43,834 nt of DNA from Anaerolineae bacterium (GTDB lineage: Bacteria; Chloroflexota; Anaerolineae; Anaerolineales; Villigracilaceae). Under the pieces are notes generated by a model. It saw only the letters and a program-made list of their open reading frames with translations. It was not told the origin of the DNA and ran no database searches. Below are positions 1-8,095 of this stretch, piece by piece. The position numbers and the translations under genes were made by a program. How positions within the stretch are numbered: the stretch's first letter is position 1; each line of letters begins with the position of its first letter. The stretch lies in assembly GCA_022013685.1 (NCBI GenBank), contig JAKLPV010000151.1, forward strand, positions 1 through 43,834, written 5' to 3'.

Positions 1-1149
1 GTCCAAGACATCGAAGAAGCGTACCAGGATTTTTTGGAGTTCCAGGATGATCGTTGAAAAGTTGGGCAAGGAGCGCCGACAATGCAGCGCTCTGGTGTTA
101 TGGACAATGGCTTCACCTCGTAAAACGCGTTCGCCTTTGGTGTACAACTTGACGGTCAGTTTGCCGAAATGGATTTTGAAGATAATCAAGTCGTACTCAG
201 GTCTCTCGACCACGATTTCGAAACGAGGTTGAGCATGAGTTCCTTTCTGCCGAAATGGACGCCGTGCGGCTCCAAAGATGGTTTTGACTTGCTTGACATC
301 CAACCAGGAGCGCGTGTGGTCAATCAGGGCCTGAACCAGTTGTTGCATCTGTCCGCCATTGCGGAACAGTAAGTTGCGACTGTATTCAGCTTGATAGATC
401 GAGTAATCATAGTGGAAATTGGTGCGCTCCTGTTCTTCCAGGTCTAATGCGAAGCATAAACAGGTCGAGTAAATCCAGCGATCAAACACCTGTTCCAGTT
501 GCCCCACGATTTCCGATGAACTCAGGGTCTCTGCAATCCGGGCCAGATGGATTGGCTGATTGACTTGTGTGAAACAGTTATCTTCTTTGCGAAAGCTCAC
601 GCCTTCTTTCTTGGCAAGACAAGCCACATATTCATGGCCGTTCAGAATAATTTGTGCACCGAACGGTGGATGCCCGCTCATGCGAATGATGATGTGACCC
701 CATTCCGGGTCCTGGATGTGAAAGTGGTAGTGGTTGACATACTGCTGCTTACGCTCAATATTCAGTATCTTGCCACTCTTTGACTTCTTCACGTTGTATA
801 CTGGAGCAGGAGCGCGACCAACTAAAATAGCGAATAAGCCTACAAACCCCGGTTCTTTGGGAAGATACTCAGCTGCGATCGCATCCTTGCGCTCTTTTGC
901 ATCGCAATCCACCACCGGGATGTGATGGGCGCTGGCGTGTGCGCGCAATCAACGGGCCAAGCGTCCCGCCATTCTCATCAGATGGTTGTTGTCCAGATCT
1001 TCATCTGAGCCTTCCAGTTGCCGCCACCACAAACGAAAACCAGCTGGCACTTGACCAAACTGAAAATAGGCATTGAATACGATCCGGTCCACACAATCGT
1101 AGCTTCCTGTCAGAAGGTCCGCCACTCGAATGCTCAGTTTGTCATCCAT
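1..1149 (-). pseudogene. Conserved protein of unknown function, interrupted by one in-frame TGA; runs off left edge
   Basis: One continuous reading frame on the minus strand runs from an ATG at 1149 (MDDKLSIRV, preceded by AAAGGAG at good spacing) to the window edge, broken only by TGA at 949-951. The protein sense continues cleanly on both sides (…RMAGRLAR / LRAHASAHHIPVVDCD…), and later segments such as GHEYVAC and RWIYSTCLCFALDLEEQE look like conserved, non-repetitive protein. The stop is one C-to-T change from the Arg codon CGA. I recognise the sequence as a conserved family but know no function for it, and no catalytic signature is obvious. The gene is therefore called a recent pseudogene; a sequencing error would look the same. 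The 3' end lies outside the window. Confidence 0.7.
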
Positions 1150-1330
1150 CTCTGTTGCTCCTTTCACCCATGCAGTTGGGATGATCCGAGCATACAGATC
1201 CGAATCTTATTTGTCAACTGCCCCGCAGGGGCCACTTTTCCTGAGCGCAGTCTCGGAAAAAGCGTAGAACCTTTACGGCAAATATCAGCGAACCGAAAAT
1301 TAGTTTTTTCCTTTCAGGCTTTAGAGACGG

Positions 1331-1336
1331 TATAAT
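1331..1336 (+). promoter_or_regulatory. -10 box upstream of gatB
   Basis: A perfect TATAAT lies 31 bases before the gatB ATG. No convincing -35 hexamer is visible. An AAAGG ribosome-binding site sits between this box and the start codon. Confidence 0.5.
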
Positions 1337-1367
1337 TGATTCCAGTCTTGCTTGAAAGGATTTTTTT

Positions 1368-2825
1368 ATGGATTACGAAGTTGTCATCGGTCTCGAAACC
1401 CATATTCAGCTTAACACCCAGACCAAGATTTTTTGCTCCTGCAAAGCCGATTCTTGGAACGAAGCCCCCAATACCAATATCTGCCCGGTTTGTACCGGGA
1501 TGCCGGGTGTGCTGCCTGTCCTGAATCGGGCAGTGGTTGAAAAAGGGGCTTTACTTGCGCTGGCGATCAACGCGGAAATGCCGCCTGTCTCGTATTTTGA
1601 TCGTAAAAACTATTTCTATCCTGACCTGCCCAAGGGATTCCAGATTTCGCAGTTCGATTGCTCACTGGCCAAGGGCGGCTGGCTCGATTTGCCCATGCCT
1701 GCCACTGAAAAATCCGCCGCTTATCTGCGCCGGGTGCGCATTCACAAATTGCACCTCGAAGAAGATGCCGGCAAAACCAAGAACGAGACCGTTGCCGGTA
1801 TGAGCCATCGCCTGATCGATTTCAATCGCTGCGGTGTGCCGCTAATCGAGATGGTGACCGAGCCTGACCTGCGCTCTGCCGACGAAGCAGCCCAATACCT
1901 GACCCGCCTGCGCCAGCTCCTGCGCTGGGTTGGCGTCTCGGAAGCGGACATGGAAAAAGCCCACCTGCGCTGCGACGCCAACGTTTCGATCCGCCCGGTC
2001 GGCGCGGATTATCTCAATACCAAGACCGAAATCAAAAACGTCAACTCCATCGAAGCCGTGCGGACTGCCATAGAGAAGGAAGTTATCCGCCAGAAAAAAG
2101 AATATGATGCCGGACGCAAAATCCAATCGTGGACGTTGGAATGGGACGAGGACAGCCAGTCGCTCAAGAAAATGCGCTCGAAAGAGACTGAAGCCGACTA
2201 TCGCTACTTCCGCGAACCAGATTTGTTGCCGGTTTATCTGACAGAAGAGTGGAAAGCGGAAATTCTGGCCGATTTCCCCGAACTACCCTTGGCGCGCCGC
2301 ACCCGCTTTATCAGGGACTATGGCCTGCCTGAATACGACGCTGATATCCTCACCTCCGAACGCAGCCTGTCGGATTATTTTGAGCGTGTAGTCAATGCGT
2401 ATCAGGGCGGCGATCCGAAGCGGGTTTCAAACTGGCTGCTCAACGATGTTATGCGCCTGCTTAACGATGGCGGCCTGACGGCTGCTGAACTCAAATTAAC
2501 CCCGGCTTACCTGGCCGGGATCATCAAAATGGTCGATGATGGCGTTGTCAACACCAACACGGGCAAATCTCTGCTCGAAAAGGTCAACCGCACCGGCCAA
2601 TCGCCGCGAGAGATTGTCGAAGCGGAAGGCCTGGCCAAGGTCAGTGACGATTCTGCCATTCGGGCTGTCGCAGAATCGATCGTGGCCGAAAATCCTAAAG
2701 AAGTGGAATCTTATCGATCCGGCAAAGTCGGCCTGATGGGCTGGTTTGTCGGGCAGTTGATGAGAAAGATGGGCGGCAAGGCTGACGCTCCCCTGGCCCG
2801 CGCCATTTTCGAAGAATTGCTTTAG
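1368..2825 (+). CDS. gatB: Aspartyl/glutamyl-tRNA(Asn/Gln) amidotransferase subunit B
   Basis: GatB binds misacylated Asp-tRNA(Asn) or Glu-tRNA(Gln) and, with GatA and GatC, converts it to the amide form in the cytoplasm. The 485-residue length fits the family. The start MDYEVVIGLETHIQL is typical, and a zinc-site cysteine set follows (FCSCKA, then CPVCTGMPG). The family segments SYFDRKNYFYPDLPKG, EDAGK and FNRCGVPLIEMVTEPD are all present. The C-terminus (KVGLMGWFVGQLMRKMGGKADA) is the tRNA-interacting YqeY-like tail. GatA and GatC are not in this window, so the transamidosome genes are split. The start is supported by GAAAGGA upstream and a -10 box at 1331. Nothing is damaged. Confidence 0.97.
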   Translation: MDYEVVIGLETHIQLNTQTKIFCSCKADSWNEAPNTNICPVCTGMPGVLPVLNRAVVEKGALLALAINAEMPPVSYFDRKNYFYPDLPKGFQISQFDCSLAKGGWLDLPMPATEKSAAYLRRVRIHKLHLEEDAGKTKNETVAGMSHRLIDFNRCGVPLIEMVTEPDLRSADEAAQYLTRLRQLLRWVGVSEADMEKAHLRCDANVSIRPVGADYLNTKTEIKNVNSIEAVRTAIEKEVIRQKKEYDAGRKIQSWTLEWDEDSQSLKKMRSKETEADYRYFREPDLLPVYLTEEWKAEILADFPELPLARRTRFIRDYGLPEYDADILTSERSLSDYFERVVNAYQGGDPKRVSNWLLNDVMRLLNDGGLTAAELKLTPAYLAGIIKMVDDGVVNTNTGKSLLEKVNRTGQSPREIVEAEGLAKVSDDSAIRAVAESIVAENPKEVESYRSGKVGLMGWFVGQLMRKMGGKADAPLARAIFEELL

Positions 2826-2845
2826 CAATCCTGGTGTCTTGCCTG

Positions 2846-2851
2846 TATAAT
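2846..2851 (+). promoter_or_regulatory. -10 box upstream of the Rieske gene
   Basis: TATAAT lies 48 bases before the chosen ATG at 2899, directly after gatB, which suggests the Rieske gene has its own promoter. No clear -35 box is seen. Confidence 0.45.
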
Positions 2852-2898
2852 TAAAAGACTTGTGCAACCTGTGGATAAATAAATTAAAGGTAACCACC

Positions 2899-3261
2899 AT
2901 GGACATGCTCAAACTTTTCCCCCTTTCTGAACTGCCCGATGGCGCGCGCCGCGTGGTGCAGGTTGGCCCGCGCAAAGTGCTGATACTCAACGTGCAGGGC
3001 GAAATCTTGGCCGTCGATAATTCCTGCCCGCACATGCGCTTCCCGCTAAAGGACGGCAAGGTGACTGACGATTGTGGCATTATTTGCCCCTTCCACCACT
3101 CGGCTTTCGACCTGAAAACTGGCGATGTGAAGGATTGGGCGCCCTGGCCGCCTGGTCTTGGTCCGGTGCTTGGGTCGATTGTCCGCCGCAAAGCCTTGCC
3201 GGTCTACAAAACAAAAATCGAAGACGATTTTCTCTGGGTTTCCAAACAGCCTAACCGATAA
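2899..3261 (+). CDS. Small Rieske-type [2Fe-2S] ferredoxin-like protein
   Basis: A 120-residue soluble protein consisting of one Rieske domain. Both cluster-binding boxes are intact: C43-x-H45 (CPHMRFPL) and C63-x-x-H66 (CPFHHSAFDL), 17 residues apart, giving two Cys and two His ligands for a [2Fe-2S] cluster. Such small proteins usually act as electron carriers for oxygenases or nitrite reductase-like enzymes, but no partner oxygenase lies nearby, so the substrate is unknown. A longer reading starting at 2860 is open, but the ATG at 2899 is preceded by TTAAAGG at good spacing and starts exactly at the family's normal N-terminus, so I chose it. It lacks a signal peptide or membrane segment, unlike cytochrome bc Rieske subunits. 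Confidence 0.9.
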   Translation: MDMLKLFPLSELPDGARRVVQVGPRKVLILNVQGEILAVDNSCPHMRFPLKDGKVTDDCGIICPFHHSAFDLKTGDVKDWAPWPPGLGPVLGSIVRRKALPVYKTKIEDDFLWVSKQPNR

Positions 3262-3316
3262 TAATGCCCTGGACGGAGTCAGACGTTCTGTGTTTGCCGA
3301 TGGACGCCGGACGTAG

Positions 3317-4789
3317 TTGAAGGGCGGCTTGCATAATATCTTGAAAAAATTCTCCTTCTCCTTCTGGTTTATCTTTATCCTTGCCCTGGCCTTACGGCTG
3401 GGGCTGGTTTTCGCTATGCGCGCCATGCCCATTGGTTTGGATGACATGTTCCAGTACGATATGCTGGCCCGCTCGATCGTTGCCGGGGATGGTTATCGCT
3501 GGTATGCCCAGGACGATCTGCACCTCGTTCAGGGCTATTTCAAGACCCTCAACTTTCAAATTCCCGCCGATTATGATCCGCGCGGTGTACTGACTTCCTT
3601 CCGCCCGCCGCTTTACCCGGCCTTCCTGGCCCTGATCTACTTCCTGACCGGCGTTGATGCTGACCGCTTCTTCACTGCCCGGCTCGTCCAGGCTTTTTTG
3701 AATGCTGCCCTCGTCCCGCTCACGTTTGTTTTGGCGCGGCGGCTCTTTCCCGAAAGGCCGCGCGTGGCTGTCTTCGCCGCCTGGATCGTGGCGCTCTACC
3801 CGATGCTGGTCATCTATCCGCTGGCATTGGCAACCGAAAATCTCTTTTATGTATTATTTTTGGGATCGGTGCTTTCTCTGACGCTGGCAGTTCAAACCCG
3901 TTTAACCCGCTTTTTCCTGCTCTCTGGCTTGCTCCTGGGGCTGACCGCCCTGACCCGCAGCGTGATCCTGGCATTCGGCGGCCTGACTCTGCTCTGGGGC
4001 TTTTTCATCCTGCGCGAGCGCAAGAATTTCCTGCTGATGGCCCTGACCCTCGCGCTGACGATTTCGCCCTGGGTCGCGCGCAATTCGATGCTCTACGGCC
4101 GCCCGATGGGCATCGAAACTGCCATGGGCTACACCCTCTACGTCAGCTTCCACCCTGAAAGCAGCGGGACGTTTCAGTATGGAATCTCGCTCGACCTGAT
4201 CCCCTACCTCGACGACGCCGAACGTGACCGTATCGGCGTCCAAAAAGGGCTCGAGTTCATCCAGGCTGATCCACTGCGGGCGGCGATTCAACTGCCGATC
4301 GCACGCGCCGGGCATTTTTTTGGCCTTGAGCGTCGCGCTTTGCAATACTTCTACTCCAATAACTTCTTTGGCTACATCCCTCAGCCCTGGCTTGCGCTTA
4401 TCGCTTTGGCTTTACTCTCGCCCTTTATGGTTTTGGCCTGTTCTGCCGCGTTTGGCCTGGCCATCTGGCCCTGGCGGCGCGATTCGGTTGTCCTGCCCTT
4501 GGCAGTGTTTGGCTATACTGCTCCGCATATCGTCTTGTTGTCCGAAGAGCGCTTTCACTACAACCTGATCCCGTTATTGGCGATCCTGGCAGCTTTATGC
4601 TGGCAGGGCGGCTGGAGTGCGCTGCGCCAGATCTGGGCCGCCTCGCTTGCTGGCAAGTTGGCCCTCAGTTTGGCCTTTATTGCTGTCCTGCTGCTGTTCT
4701 ACAACTGGGGTTTTGAACTGACCCGTGACTGGCCGCAGCTCTCCCAATTGCTTGGGCCGGATGGTAACAAGGCTGGGTTTCCGTATTAG
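3317..4789 (+). CDS. Polytopic membrane glycosyltransferase, GT39/ArnT-like
   Basis: A protein of about 490 residues with roughly a dozen hydrophobic segments. The N-terminal membrane helix is followed by an acidic loop (GLDDMFQYDMLARS), the position where GT-C enzymes carry catalytic Asp residues. The FRPPLYPAFLA motif is typical of PMT/ArnT-like glycosyltransferases. Family knowledge predicts transfer of a sugar from a polyprenyl-phosphate donor to a lipid or protein on the outer face of the membrane. The acceptor is unknown. The start is uncertain: no ATG lies before the first membrane segment, and the TTG codons at 3317, 3329 and 3341 are all possible. AAGGGCGG at 3319-3326 would serve the TTG at 3341 best. 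The reading frame is intact. Confidence 0.8.
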   Translation: MKGGLHNILKKFSFSFWFIFILALALRLGLVFAMRAMPIGLDDMFQYDMLARSIVAGDGYRWYAQDDLHLVQGYFKTLNFQIPADYDPRGVLTSFRPPLYPAFLALIYFLTGVDADRFFTARLVQAFLNAALVPLTFVLARRLFPERPRVAVFAAWIVALYPMLVIYPLALATENLFYVLFLGSVLSLTLAVQTRLTRFFLLSGLLLGLTALTRSVILAFGGLTLLWGFFILRERKNFLLMALTLALTISPWVARNSMLYGRPMGIETAMGYTLYVSFHPESSGTFQYGISLDLIPYLDDAERDRIGVQKGLEFIQADPLRAAIQLPIARAGHFFGLERRALQYFYSNNFFGYIPQPWLALIALALLSPFMVLACSAAFGLAIWPWRRDSVVLPLAVFGYTAPHIVLLSEERFHYNLIPLLAILAALCWQGGWSALRQIWAASLAGKLALSLAFIAVLLLFYNWGFELTRDWPQLSQLLGPDGNKAGFPY

Positions 4790-4834
4790 CGTCAAACTTT
4801 TTTGGGGTCAATAAAGCCACTTTTTATCAGGAAT

Positions 4835-5278
4835 TTAATGATTTATAAGTGTATCCAAACGAGCCTCGAAATCGATTGGATCATCCGCTTCTGCTGCCAA
4901 ATTGAGAATATGTTCTGTCGTTTTTGCCTGCTCGATCAGATGGATATGCGCGCGCACGATTATATTCAGTAGTGCCGGGGTTGTATCAAGCGCAGAACTC
5001 GATTTTGAATACTCTCGGTGACTGTATAACCATTCCCGCAGCCGTTTTATGCCTTCTCGATCTCCAAGGATGAAAATATTTTCATCTCTCCAGCGCAGCC
5101 AAAAACGCGAAAATCCTTCTTGACCGTCAACGGTCACTGATTCGAAAAGATGCCTTGCCCAGAGTTCGGCTAACCCTTTGGCAAGCCCGCTTCCATACGC
5201 GTCCATACTGAACGGTGTCTGACGATCAAAGGTATCTTGATACCAGATTTCCCACTTCTCTGTTGAATAAACGGGCAT
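4835..5278 (-). CDS. Hypothetical protein, 147 aa
   Basis: An intact soluble reading frame starting MPVYSTEKWEIWYQDTFD, with GAGG seven bases before the ATG. The N-terminal half is rich in aromatic residues (WLRWRDENIFILGDREG), and the C-terminal half looks helical and acidic. I see no signal peptide, membrane segment or known motif and do not recognise the family. It stands alone, converging with the glycosyltransferase gene and lying upstream of tRNA-Arg on the other strand. Reality as a gene is supported by the ribosome-binding site, the length and the lack of a better competing frame. Confidence 0.65.
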   Translation of the reverse strand: MPVYSTEKWEIWYQDTFDRQTPFSMDAYGSGLAKGLAELWARHLFESVTVDGQEGFSRFWLRWRDENIFILGDREGIKRLREWLYSHREYSKSSSALDTTPALLNIIVRAHIHLIEQAKTTEHILNLAAEADDPIDFEARLDTLINH

Positions 5279-5387
5279 TGTAAATCCTCGTATAAGTATG
5301 CAAAAATTATAACTGATGAAGATAGAGAATAGCTTGAACGCGATGCAAACGAGGCCTATCGCTCACCTTTGACTTTTGGATAAATGG

Positions 5388-5393
5388 TATAAT
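5388..5393 (+). promoter_or_regulatory. -10 box for tRNA-Arg
   Basis: TATAAT ends ten bases before the mature 5' end of the tRNA, the usual place for a tRNA promoter. TTTGAC is found upstream, but its spacing is shorter than ideal. Confidence 0.6.
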
Positions 5394-5402
5394 CCGCGTC
5401 AC

Positions 5403-5475
5403 GCCCCAGTAGCTCAATGGACAGAGCGCCTGACTTCGGATCAGTAGGTTGTGGGTTCGATTCCTGCCTGGGGCG
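5403..5475 (+). tRNA. tRNA-Arg, anticodon TCG
   Basis: A 73-nt cloverleaf. The acceptor arm GCCCCAG pairs with CTGGGGC, with discriminator G. The D arm is GCTC/GAGC, and the anticodon loop CTTCGGA places TCG at positions 34-36, which reads CGA/CGG. The T arm is GTGGG/CCTGC with loop TTCGATT and two G-U pairs. The outermost anticodon-stem pair (C-T) is a mismatch. CCA is not encoded. The gene lies directly before a terminator and an integrase, the classic position of a tRNA used as an integration site. Confidence 0.95.
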
Positions 5476-5509
5476 CTCATTTACCCCCTAGATATAGGGT
5501 TTTCTCGCA

Positions 5510-5541
5510 GGAGAACCCCCAGATATGGGGGTTCTCCTTTT
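5510..5541 (+). terminator. Rho-independent terminator downstream of tRNA-Arg
   Basis: Perfect 11-bp inverted repeat GGAGAACCCCC / GGGGGTTCTCC with a 6-base loop, followed by TTTT. A smaller related hairpin (CCCTA/TAGGG) lies just before it. It would end the tRNA-Arg transcript. Being symmetric, it may also stop integrase transcription coming from the right. Confidence 0.75.
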
Positions 5542-5566
5542 CCATCACCAGCCAAAAGGCCTGAAA

Positions 5567-5588
5567 CAGTGCAATTTCAGTGCAATTC
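5567..5588. repeat. Tandem 10-bp direct repeat, possible recombinase arm site
   Basis: CAGTGCAATT occurs twice in a row with an 11-bp period between the tRNA terminator and the integrase 3' end. Short phased repeats beside an integrase are often binding sites for the integrase arm domain or for an excisionase. The function is inferred from position only. Confidence 0.4.
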
Positions 5589-5645
5589 ATTTTAAGGGCC
5601 GATGTCATTCTCCTTGTTTAATTTTCCCAAAAACCAGTCGATTTT

Positions 5646-5703
5646 GACCTACTGATTTCTCTAAGTGATCTGCTGAGTTATTTCATGCGACCTACTGATT
5701 TCT
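5646..5703. repeat. 15-bp direct repeat at the integrase 3' end
   Basis: GACCTACTGATTTCT is present at 5646-5660 and again, identical, at 5689-5703. The second copy lies inside the last codons of the integrase gene and the first just beyond its stop codon. It may be a recombinase-binding or attachment-related repeat. Confidence 0.55.
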
Positions 5704-6806
5704 TCAAAATCTCCTGGAATAAGATGCGCGTAAATTTCCAGTGTAATTCTCGGTGAGGAGTGCCCAAGGTAGCGAGAAATCTGGACGATGGACAACCCTT
5801 TCGCAATCATATTCGAGGCCGCGTTGTGTCGCAGGTCATGAAAGCGAATTTTGGGCAACCCGGCGTTTTTTAGCATTTTGTCAAAGTCTCTTTGCATATT
5901 GCGCTGGTCCAGCGGTGTTCCAGATTGGCTGGTAAAGAGTAAATCATTCTCCTTCCATTTGCTACCCATCAGTTGTTTATATTCTTGTTGTTCTGTTGAA
6001 TGTTGTTTAAGCATGTCGATTAGTTGTGAGCCAATTTTCAGTGTTCGCTTGCTATAGGCTGTCTTAAGCGGCGCAAATTCAAAGCGTGAGCCATTCTGCC
6101 CGTAGCGGGACAGTTGCTGTATGACCCTAATTTCGCCGCGTTCCAGTTCCATATTTCTCCATGTTAATCCCAGTAATTCCCCCTGGCGCATGCCCGTTAT
6201 GATGGCAAGACGATACAAAACGCCAAAACTAGACGAGTAACTTGCTTGAATGAAGGTCTCGTACTCTGCCGCAGAGAAGATTTTGATTTTCTCCGGATTT
6301 TGTTCCTTTGCAGGAACATCTGCATACTGTACCGGGTTCGTTGGTAGATGACCCTGGCGCACAGCGTCGGCAAAGATTGCATACAGGACCCTGTGGGTGT
6401 GACGCACGACTTCAACAGTACAGCCGTTTTTGACGAGAAGCGCGTAAAACGCATTGACGGTCGGCAGTTTGATTTCGCGCATTTTCTGTTCTCCCAGCAC
6501 AGGAACGATAAATCGTTGGCAATAGCGGGAGTAGTCAAACAGTGTTTTGGGCTTGACCTTAAGTTTTTTGCGTTCCAGCCAGGCTGCGATAAATTCTGAA
6601 ACTCGTGTGCTGTGATTGAACGAATCCAGCCCCAGTGTCACCTGGTTGCCCATTTCACGCAGCCATGCTTCGGCTTCGCGTTTGGTGCGAAAAGATTTCG
6701 TCAGCCTTTTTCCGCCGGGCAGGCTAATCTGGGCGCGAACTGAGCCAGATGGGTTGATGCTTATTGAGCCGGCATTTCGGGCGCGGTAAGATGTTTTGAG
6801 CGACAT
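5661..6806 (-). CDS. Tyrosine recombinase / phage-type integrase
   Basis: A 381-residue site-specific recombinase expected to insert and excise the element at the neighbouring tRNA-Arg. The N-terminal part (about 15-55) resembles the AP2/arm-binding fold of phage integrases. Residues about 65-160 form the SAM-like core-binding domain and about 170-370 the catalytic domain. The catalytic set is complete: R207 (TGMRQGELLGL), H323 and R326 (HDLRHNAAS), H349 (LGHSS) and the nucleophile Y359 (EIYAHL). Nothing is truncated. It is the last gene of a minus-strand run that starts with the two HTH genes, and its 3' end points at the tRNA 186 bases away. No duplicated tRNA 3' end was found in the window, so the far boundary is unresolved. 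Confidence 0.93.
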   Translation of the reverse strand: MSLKTSYRARNAGSISINPSGSVRAQISLPGGKRLTKSFRTKREAEAWLREMGNQVTLGLDSFNHSTRVSEFIAAWLERKKLKVKPKTLFDYSRYCQRFIVPVLGEQKMREIKLPTVNAFYALLVKNGCTVEVVRHTHRVLYAIFADAVRQGHLPTNPVQYADVPAKEQNPEKIKIFSAAEYETFIQASYSSSFGVLYRLAIITGMRQGELLGLTWRNMELERGEIRVIQQLSRYGQNGSRFEFAPLKTAYSKRTLKIGSQLIDMLKQHSTEQQEYKQLMGSKWKENDLLFTSQSGTPLDQRNMQRDFDKMLKNAGLPKIRFHDLRHNAASNMIAKGLSIVQISRYLGHSSPRITLEIYAHLIPGDFEEISRSHEITQQIT

Positions 6807-6906
6807 ATTTCATCCTTTTCAATCAACGAAACAGTCGCCCAGAAGGGATTCGGTTTTTAAGGTGCGGTCATTCATTGATTTTATCCCAGTTCTGCTCAGG
6901 TTACGT

Positions 6907-7320
6907 CTAGGGGATCGACTCGGGAGGAGTGTGCTGCCCATTGAGATAAGCATCCAATTGGGTTGAGGCCACCCGAACCGATGAGCGGAATTTGACGGAG
7001 GGAATTTTTCTTGCGGCTACCATCCCATACGCGGTTGAACGCCCGAAAAATATTTTCTTGGCTACATCCTCAATACTGAGAAATTCAACGTTGTCTGAGA
7101 AGTACGCACCTAATTTGGCAGTAATATATTGCTCGAGGGCTGTCCGATGAACGCGGATAAGGCGTCCGACGTTAATGGCCGGAATCTCACCATCGTTTAT
7201 CAGATTGCGCACTGTCGAGCGGCTCACGCGGATGCTTTTGGCAACCTCGTCAACCGTTAGATAGCGGTGTTCATCGGGTTGATGAACGAGAGGAACAGAA
7301 GAAATACGATTTGTTGACAT
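6907..7320 (-). CDS. Protein with two excisionase-type HTH domains (copy A)
   Basis: A 137-residue DNA-binding protein made of two successive helix-turn-helix domains of the excisionase/MerR-like (HTH_17) kind. The first is YLTVDEVAKSIRVSRSTVRN with GEIPAINVGRLIRVH. The second is FLSIEDVAKKIFFGRSTAYG with KIPSVKFRSSVRVAS. Each has the usual pattern of recognition helix followed by a wing and 'IPA/S..vG..irV'. The start at 7320 is fixed by AAGGAGA just upstream; an earlier ATG at 7353 has no such site. It lies about 100 bases upstream of the integrase in the same direction and is a paralogue of the gene at 7649-8095. A likely role is control of integration direction or repression of the element. 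The doubled HTH is unusual, since excisionases normally have one. Confidence 0.82.
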   Translation of the reverse strand: MSTNRISSVPLVHQPDEHRYLTVDEVAKSIRVSRSTVRNLINDGEIPAINVGRLIRVHRTALEQYITAKLGAYFSDNVEFLSIEDVAKKIFFGRSTAYGMVAARKIPSVKFRSSVRVASTQLDAYLNGQHTPPESIP

Positions 7321-7580
7321 TTTTGTCTCCTTGAAGAATGAATGGAGAACCAAAACGTCTCGCCAATGCAGAAGGGCAACCCTTGTTGGGGGTCGCCCTT
7401 CGCCTGTGCTCTCGTAGTAAGGTTTCTGTGCGGGTGTTAGCCCGAATTCCCCCTGCTCCTTCTGTACTGCGTTGTGTAATTACTTTCTGATTAATGTGGT
7501 TGACGCCTAGTAGTTGCTTGCGTCAGATTCGTTGTGCGTGTATATCGCTGTGGTAACTGATGTGCGGCAAAGAACGTGGT
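7321..7580 (-). ncRNA. Structured leader RNA A, paralogous to leaders B and C
   Basis: A gene-free stretch of about 260 nt upstream of HTH gene A. A plausible -10 (TAATAT, 7587-7592) precedes it. In RNA sense it begins with ACGTTCTTTGCC (7566-7577, identical in leader B). It then carries CACAACGAATCT directly followed by a hairpin GACGC/GCGTC (7502-7524), a GGGC-AACA-CCC segment, and a long hairpin GAAGGGC/GCCCTTC (7371-7401) shortly before the gene. TTCTCC (7343-7348 region) can pair with the AAGGAGA ribosome-binding site. Order and spacing of these blocks match leader B. The function is unknown; a cis-regulatory RNA is the simplest reading. Confidence 0.6.
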
Positions 7581-7648
7581 TCAGTAATATTAGTTTATCA
7601 TGGACAAGTCGAATGGTAATCTGTTTTTTTGTCTATTTGGTCCATAGA

Positions 7649-8095
7649 TTACTCAATTTGATGGGATGCTACGCGCGCTTGATGAGAAATCCTGGGCGCA
7701 TAGCCGCATTGCTTCAGAAATTCATCGAGCCAGTGAGATGGCACCATGATGACAGATCCGAAACGTATCGCCCTCAATTTACCTGATTGCACCAGACCAT
7801 ATACTGTGGAGCGAGCAAATCCATATGCCTTGATCTGCTTCACATTAAAAAACTCAATGTCGCGCAGGTCGGTGTCGGGTTCGCCCAGTTTCTTGGCGAT
7901 GAAATCGTTGAGAGCAGCCAGAGACACATGAATTAGTTTCCCAACACGTATGCTCGGGATTTCGCCAAGTTCAGGGTTGGCGATTTTGTAGGCCACGCCA
8001 CGTTTTAGATTCAGGCGAGCGCGAATCTGCTCAATGGTGAGAAGGGCATTTTTGTCGCTGTTGACAGCAACGGGGTCAAGCAATTTTTTAGTCAT
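7649..8095 (-). CDS. Protein with two excisionase-type HTH domains (copy B)
   Basis: A 148-residue paralogue of the gene at 6907-7320 with the same two-domain build. The first domain is LLTIEQIRARLNLKRGVAYK with GEIPSIRVGKLIHVS. The second is FFNVKQIKAYGFARSTVYGL with GKLRAIRFGSVIMVPS. The ATG at 8095 is preceded by CAGGAGAATTAACA, which decides the start; the frame is open 35 codons further upstream but without a ribosome-binding site. It is separated from copy A by leader A and has its own leader B, so gene plus leader have been duplicated as a unit. Sequences have diverged strongly between copies, which argues for an old duplication with different DNA targets. The role is inferred to be transcriptional or excision control of the element. 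Confidence 0.8.
   Translation of the reverse strand: MTKKLLDPVAVNSDKNALLTIEQIRARLNLKRGVAYKIANPELGEIPSIRVGKLIHVSLAALNDFIAKKLGEPDTDLRDIEFFNVKQIKAYGFARSTVYGLVQSGKLRAIRFGSVIMVPSHWLDEFLKQCGYAPRISHQARVASHQIE

Noticed and set aside
949..951. In-frame TGA read as selenocysteine
   Set aside because: No hairpin of SECIS type is apparent just downstream, the surrounding residues suggest Arg, and no Sec genes are in the window.
1220..1232. GCCCC-GCA-GGGGC hairpin as a terminator
   Set aside because: The stem is only five pairs with a three-base loop, and it lies upstream of genes on both strands.
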